From positions 1 through 8,764 of the forward strand of contig JAQVWB010000075.1 in assembly GCA_028698695.1 (NCBI GenBank): 8,764 nt of DNA. Direction: 5' to 3'. Position numbers and translations under genes: made by a program. The stretch comes from Syntrophomonadaceae bacterium (lineage in GTDB: Bacteria > Bacillota > Syntrophomonadia > Syntrophomonadales > Syntrophomonadaceae). The notes beneath the pieces are model-generated. The model worked only from the letters and a program-made list of their open reading frames with translations. It was not told the origin of the DNA and ran no database searches. This document shows positions 6,083 to 8,764 of this stretch, in pieces. Positions within the stretch are counted from its first letter, which is position 1, and each line of letters begins with the position of its first letter.

Positions 6083-7911
6083 CGTAATTCCTCCTGACGC
6101 AACTGTACGGCATCAAAAGCACATTGCCGGTAACACTCTCCACAACGAATACAGATAGATTCATCAATGACATGAACTTCTTTCCTCTCACCCTGAATGG
6201 CATTGACTGAACAATGCTTTTTACACACTTGACAACCGGTACATTTAACCGGGTCAATATAGAAGGTGGTCAGTGCACGACAAACCCCGGCGGGACAACG
6301 CCGCTCTTCTATATGGGCCAAATATTCTTCACGAAAATAGCGCAGTGTCGACAGAACCGGGTTAGGGGCCGTACGTCCCAGCGCACAAAGAGAGGCTCCC
6401 TGCATAGTAACACTAATATCTTCCAGTAAATCCAGGTCTTCTATTGTACCCTCTCCATCACAGATACGGTTTAGAATTTCCAGCTGAGCACGAAGTCCTT
6501 CCCGGCAAGGCGTACATTTACCGCAGGATTCTCCAGCCAGAAAATTTGTATAGTAGCGGGCTACCTCCACCATACAGGTATGGTCATCCATTACTATCAA
6601 ACCACCGGAACCCATCATTGACCCAGCTTCAATCAGGCTGTCAAAATCAATGGGCAGGTCAAGCAGACTGGCAGGAATACAACCGCCTGAAGGTCCACCC
6701 GTTTGTACGGCTTTGAAGCTGCGCTTTTTGAGCAACCCGCCGCCTATCTCATAAATAACTTCCCGCAGAGTGGTGCCCATGGGAACTTCCACCAGGCCGG
6801 TATTAACTACTTTACCAACCAGAGAAAATACCTTGGTGCCTTTGCTGTTCTCCGTACCAATCCGGGCAAAAGGTTCGGCACCATGCAGCACAATTACGGG
6901 AACATTAGCCCAGGTTTCAACATTATTAATTACCGTAGGCATCCCCCATAAGCCTTTTTCAGTTGGAAATACATACTTATCATGAGGCTCCCCGGTTCGG
7001 CCTTCAATAGAAGCTATCAGGGCAGTTTCTTCACCACATACAAAGGCCCCTCCGCCTCTTACAATTTCTATATCAAACGCCAGATCACTGCCAAGAATAC
7101 TATTGCCCAGATAACCCCGTTGGCGGGCATTACCAATAGCCTGCCCGAGATTTTGCACCGCCAGATCATATTCATCGCGTACATAGACATATCCACGCGA
7201 AGCACCCACAGCATAAGCACCCAGAATCATACCTTCAATAATGGTATGAGGATCCCCCTCCAAAATACTTCGATCCATAAAAGCACCGGGATCTCCCTCA
7301 TCACCATTACAGATGATAAACTTTTCTTCGCCACTGGCATTCTTGCAGGCTTGCCATTTACGTCCGGTGGGAAAACCTCCCCCTCCCCTTCCTCTCAGGC
7401 CGGCAGCCTGCACGATATTGATAATATCCTGACCGGACATTTCCTGCAGTGCTTTCTTTAATGCCTGATAGCCTTCACGTTCAATGTAATCATCAATTTG
7501 ACCAGGATCAATTTCGCCAATATTACGCAGGGCAATTTTATGCTGCTTACGATAAAAATCGGTTTGATGGTGAGAACTTAAATACTCCTTGCTGACCGGG
7601 TCACGGTACAATAAACGTTTGATGAGTATACCTTCTATTAAAGTTTTATCTATGATTTCACTGACATCCTCGGGGGCTACACTGCAATAGGTAATATCCC
7701 GGGGCAATAATCTAACCAGCGGTCCTTTTTCACACCAGCCATTACATCCGGTTGCTTTTATGACCGGCAGCAATTCAATTTCCGCATGATCCTTAAGCAA
7801 GGTTTCAAAAGTTTTAAATACCTCCCGTCCACCATTGGCGGTACAGCCGGTACCACAGCAAACCAGGACAGTCTGCCGGTCATTGCTGTTAACATTTATG
7901 CTGGCTTGCAT
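6079..7911 (-). CDS. NuoF/HydB-like FMN and NAD(H)-binding subunit
   Basis: A 610-residue flavoprotein where NAD(P)H would react. The start ATG at 7911 has GGGGGG 7 bases upstream; it overlaps the NuoE-like gene by 23 bases. Longer in-frame starts up to 8010 lie inside that gene and lack better sites. An N-terminal thioredoxin-like [2Fe-2S] domain has C18/C19, C23, C56 and C60. The NuoF core shows the FMN/NADH loop GLRGRGGGGFPTGRKW (171-186), NGDEGDPGAFMDRS and GGGAFVCGEETALIASIEGR. A [4Fe-4S] site is formed by C463, C466, C469 and C509. H533, C539 and C544 form a CPAGVC motif typical of HydB-type proteins. Two C-terminal ferredoxin clusters follow (C557/560/563/567 and C587/590/593/597). The fused N- and C-terminal domains match the HydB/HndC/Bfu family of bifurcating enzymes rather than respiratory complex I. 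The protein is expected to be cytoplasmic, as no signal or membrane segment is seen. Confidence 0.92.
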   Translation of the reverse strand: MQASINVNSNDRQTVLVCCGTGCTANGGREVFKTFETLLKDHAEIELLPVIKATGCNGWCEKGPLVRLLPRDITYCSVAPEDVSEIIDKTLIEGILIKRLLYRDPVSKEYLSSHHQTDFYRKQHKIALRNIGEIDPGQIDDYIEREGYQALKKALQEMSGQDIINIVQAAGLRGRGGGGFPTGRKWQACKNASGEEKFIICNGDEGDPGAFMDRSILEGDPHTIIEGMILGAYAVGASRGYVYVRDEYDLAVQNLGQAIGNARQRGYLGNSILGSDLAFDIEIVRGGGAFVCGEETALIASIEGRTGEPHDKYVFPTEKGLWGMPTVINNVETWANVPVIVLHGAEPFARIGTENSKGTKVFSLVGKVVNTGLVEVPMGTTLREVIYEIGGGLLKKRSFKAVQTGGPSGGCIPASLLDLPIDFDSLIEAGSMMGSGGLIVMDDHTCMVEVARYYTNFLAGESCGKCTPCREGLRAQLEILNRICDGEGTIEDLDLLEDISVTMQGASLCALGRTAPNPVLSTLRYFREEYLAHIEERRCPAGVCRALTTFYIDPVKCTGCQVCKKHCSVNAIQGERKEVHVIDESICIRCGECYRQCAFDAVQLRQEELR

Positions 7912-8395
7912 AGCTTTGCCCCCCATACTCATTAATAATTCTTTCCACATCACCGGGACTGACTTTCCCATAAACCTTGCCATTAACCACCATAACCGGT
8001 GCCAGGGCACAAGCCCCCAGACAATTTACGGTTTCAATTGAAAACATTCCGTCAGCAGTAGTTTCATCTACTTCTATCCCCAGATGCTGCTGCAACTGGT
8101 CGAGCAGGGTAGCCGAGTTTTTGATATGACAGGCGGTACCATCACAAACACGAAAAATAAATTTACCTTTGGGTACCAGGCTAAAAGCTTTATAAAAAGA
8201 AGCCATGGCATATACCCGGCTAACCGGAATGCCTACATGCTGAGAAATCATGCTGATCGCCAGGCGAGGCAGGTAATTATAATGCCTCTGTACATCCTGC
8301 ATAATAGCCAGAAGATGCTCCGGCTTCCCGGAATAACTTTCAATCAAAACTTTATAATCATTGGCGTACTCATATTCCCGCGCTTCAATTTGCAT
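7889..8395 (-). CDS. NuoE/HydC-like [2Fe-2S] thioredoxin-fold subunit
   Basis: A 168-residue subunit of the NAD(H) module. I start it at ATG 8395, which has GGAGG 8 bases upstream; the TTG at 8410 overlaps that ribosome site and is unlikely. An N-terminal helical region (about 1-75, containing LLAIMQDVQRHYNYLP and the SRVYAMASFY motif) is followed by the thioredoxin-like fold. Its [2Fe-2S] ligands are C84 and C89 in CDGTACH, and C125 and C129 in CLGAC. Length and motifs are normal for NuoE/HydC. It forms the first gene of the tightly packed three-gene set, overlapping the NuoF-like gene by 23 bases. Electron flow is expected between its cluster and the FMN of the NuoF-like subunit. Confidence 0.92.
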   Translation of the reverse strand: MQIEAREYEYANDYKVLIESYSGKPEHLLAIMQDVQRHYNYLPRLAISMISQHVGIPVSRVYAMASFYKAFSLVPKGKFIFRVCDGTACHIKNSATLLDQLQQHLGIEVDETTADGMFSIETVNCLGACALAPVMVVNGKVYGKVSPGDVERIINEYGGQSYASQHKC

Positions 8396-8486
8396 AACTC
8401 TCGCCTCCAATAGAGGACATACCCCAAAGGATTCCCCTATTTTCTAAATAACACTCTCCTGATTCATAGCCAGATGGCTTTTGGTT

Positions 8487-8515
8487 AAGATACGCACCGG
8501 GTAAAGACGTGTTAA
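8487..8515 (-). promoter_or_regulatory. Candidate sigma-A promoter before the NuoE-like gene
   Basis: On the minus strand TTAACA (8510-8515) is followed after 17 bases by TATCTT (8487-8492). The -35 matches consensus at 5 of 6 positions and the -10 at 4 of 6. It would give a leader of about 85 bases and could drive the Fe-S module separately from the AOR gene. Matches of this quality also occur by chance. Confidence 0.33.
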
Positions 8516-8547
8516 ACTAAAGCTATTTTTCCTGTATTTCTGCTTAA

Positions 8548-8588
8548 CCGGTCTATAATGCAAAGCTTTTATATCAACTGAAGACCGG
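8548..8588 (-). repeat. Inverted repeat CCGGTCT...AGACCGG
   Basis: Perfect 7-bp GC-rich arms at 8548-8554 and 8582-8588 enclose 27 bases, which can form a further ATAA/TTAT stem (8555-8558 with 8569-8572). No T run follows on either strand, so it is not a standard terminator. It could protect the 3' end of the AOR transcript or mark a processing site. Confidence 0.4.
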
Positions 8589-8623
8589 ACCCGGGCGTTC
8601 TTAACCATAAGCTTGCTTATACT

Positions 8624-8764
8624 TTAAGCCAATCCTAATTCCTGTAATTTTTCAGGTGTGGGAACACCTTCTTCATCCCAACCCCGCAAACTGTAATATT
8701 CGGGCAGCATCACATCCAGTTCCACTACTCTTCCTTTATGTGGACCATCCTTCATAGGTTCATT
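8624..8764 (-). CDS. aor: Aldehyde ferredoxin oxidoreductase, C-terminal end (partial)
   Basis: An open frame enters from the right edge and ends at TAA (8624-8626), giving the last 46 residues of a leftward gene. The tail contains YYSLRGWDEEGVPTPEKL followed by QELGLA. The YYxxRGWDxxGxPTxxKLxxLGL ending is characteristic of the AOR family of tungsten (or molybdenum) bis-pyranopterin enzymes, which oxidise aldehydes to carboxylic acids or run in reverse. The body of the protein, with its cofactor and [4Fe-4S] ligands, lies outside the window. Related catalytic subunits such as BamB of benzoyl-CoA reductase share the fold, so the substrate class is uncertain. The gene lies 228 bp upstream of the NuoE-like gene on the same strand, making it the likely catalytic partner of the Fe-S/flavin module. 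Confidence 0.8.
   Translation of the reverse strand, partial: NEPMKDGPHKGRVVELDVMLPEYYSLRGWDEEGVPTPEKLQELGLA

Larger units (their letters stand above)
8396..8623 (-). other. Gap between AOR and the NuoE-like gene
   Basis: This 228-bp stretch holds no convincing gene. On the leftward strand it contains a short palindrome near the AOR stop (ATAAGC-TT-GCTTAT, 8607-8620), an inverted repeat at 8548-8588 and a candidate sigma-A promoter at 8487-8515. A 54-codon open frame (8608 to 8444) lacks a ribosome site and is not called. No T-tailed hairpin is seen, so AOR transcripts could read through into the Fe-S genes. I found no GG-N10-GC sigma-54 promoter in it on the leftward strand. Confidence 0.6.

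Noticed and set aside
7912..8010. Longer NuoF-like protein starting at 8010
   Set aside because: The extra 33 residues lie inside the NuoE-like gene and do not resemble the family. ATG 7911 has a GGGGGG ribosome site at proper distance.
5342..8395. Complete electron-bifurcating [FeFe] hydrogenase operon (hydABC)
   Set aside because: The third subunit ends after its relay clusters and has no H-cluster domain, and no such gene is present in the window.
8393..8410. TTG start at 8410 for the NuoE-like gene
   Set aside because: The TTG overlaps the GGAGG that serves the ATG at 8395, and nothing better lies upstream of it.
8444..8608. A 54-codon leftward open frame (MVKNARVRSS... basic protein) between AOR and the NuoE-like gene
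   Set aside because: It has no Shine-Dalgarno site, no recognisable motif, and lies over the inverted repeat and the candidate promoter. An open frame of this length is expected by chance.

Overview
The window looks like chromosomal DNA from an anaerobic Firmicute, possibly a syntrophic or acetogenic clostridium of the Syntrophomonadaceae/Peptococcaceae kind. The evidence is a Bacillus-type LexA box, strong purine-rich Shine-Dalgarno (SD) sites, a DUF1189-type membrane protein, and a redox operon typical of anaerobes. Base composition is mid-40s % GC by eye. The exact taxon is inference.

Left part (1-3240). The window opens with the last 34 codons of an unidentified rightward gene, closed by a strong intrinsic terminator. 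Next comes a leftward cluster: a Y-family DNA polymerase (dinB-like), a small protein overlapping it by ATGA, and a DUF1189-like membrane protein. A perfect GAAC-N4-GTTC LexA box overlaps the -10/start region of the polymerase, so the cluster is probably under SOS control. Diverging from it is a 98-residue MORN-repeat protein gene that ends in its own strong terminator.

Right part (3239-8764, all leftward). In transcription order this holds the C-terminus of an aldehyde ferredoxin oxidoreductase (AOR-family tungsten enzyme), a 228-bp gap with a candidate promoter and an inverted repeat, and then three tightly overlapping genes. These encode a NuoE/HydC-like, a NuoF/HydB-like and a HoxU/NuoG-N-like iron-sulfur subunit. 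After 93 bp comes a GAF-PAS-AAA+-Fis sigma-54 activator of the AcoR type. The three Fe-S subunits form a soluble NAD(H)-reactive flavin module like that of electron-bifurcating hydrogenases, but no H-cluster subunit is present. The adjacent gene encodes an AOR instead.

The simplest reading is a multi-subunit tungsten aldehyde oxidoreductase that passes electrons from aldehydes to NAD(P)+, perhaps with bifurcation or confurcation with ferredoxin. Expression is probably controlled by the linked sigma-54 activator. The third subunit is unusual: it lacks the Cys3His cluster region of NuoG/HydA and carries an added C-terminal CxxC-x24-CxxC module. The gap before the regulator holds two TGTnACA half-sites 11 bp apart and a 12-bp inverted repeat that could mask the regulator's ribosome-binding site.
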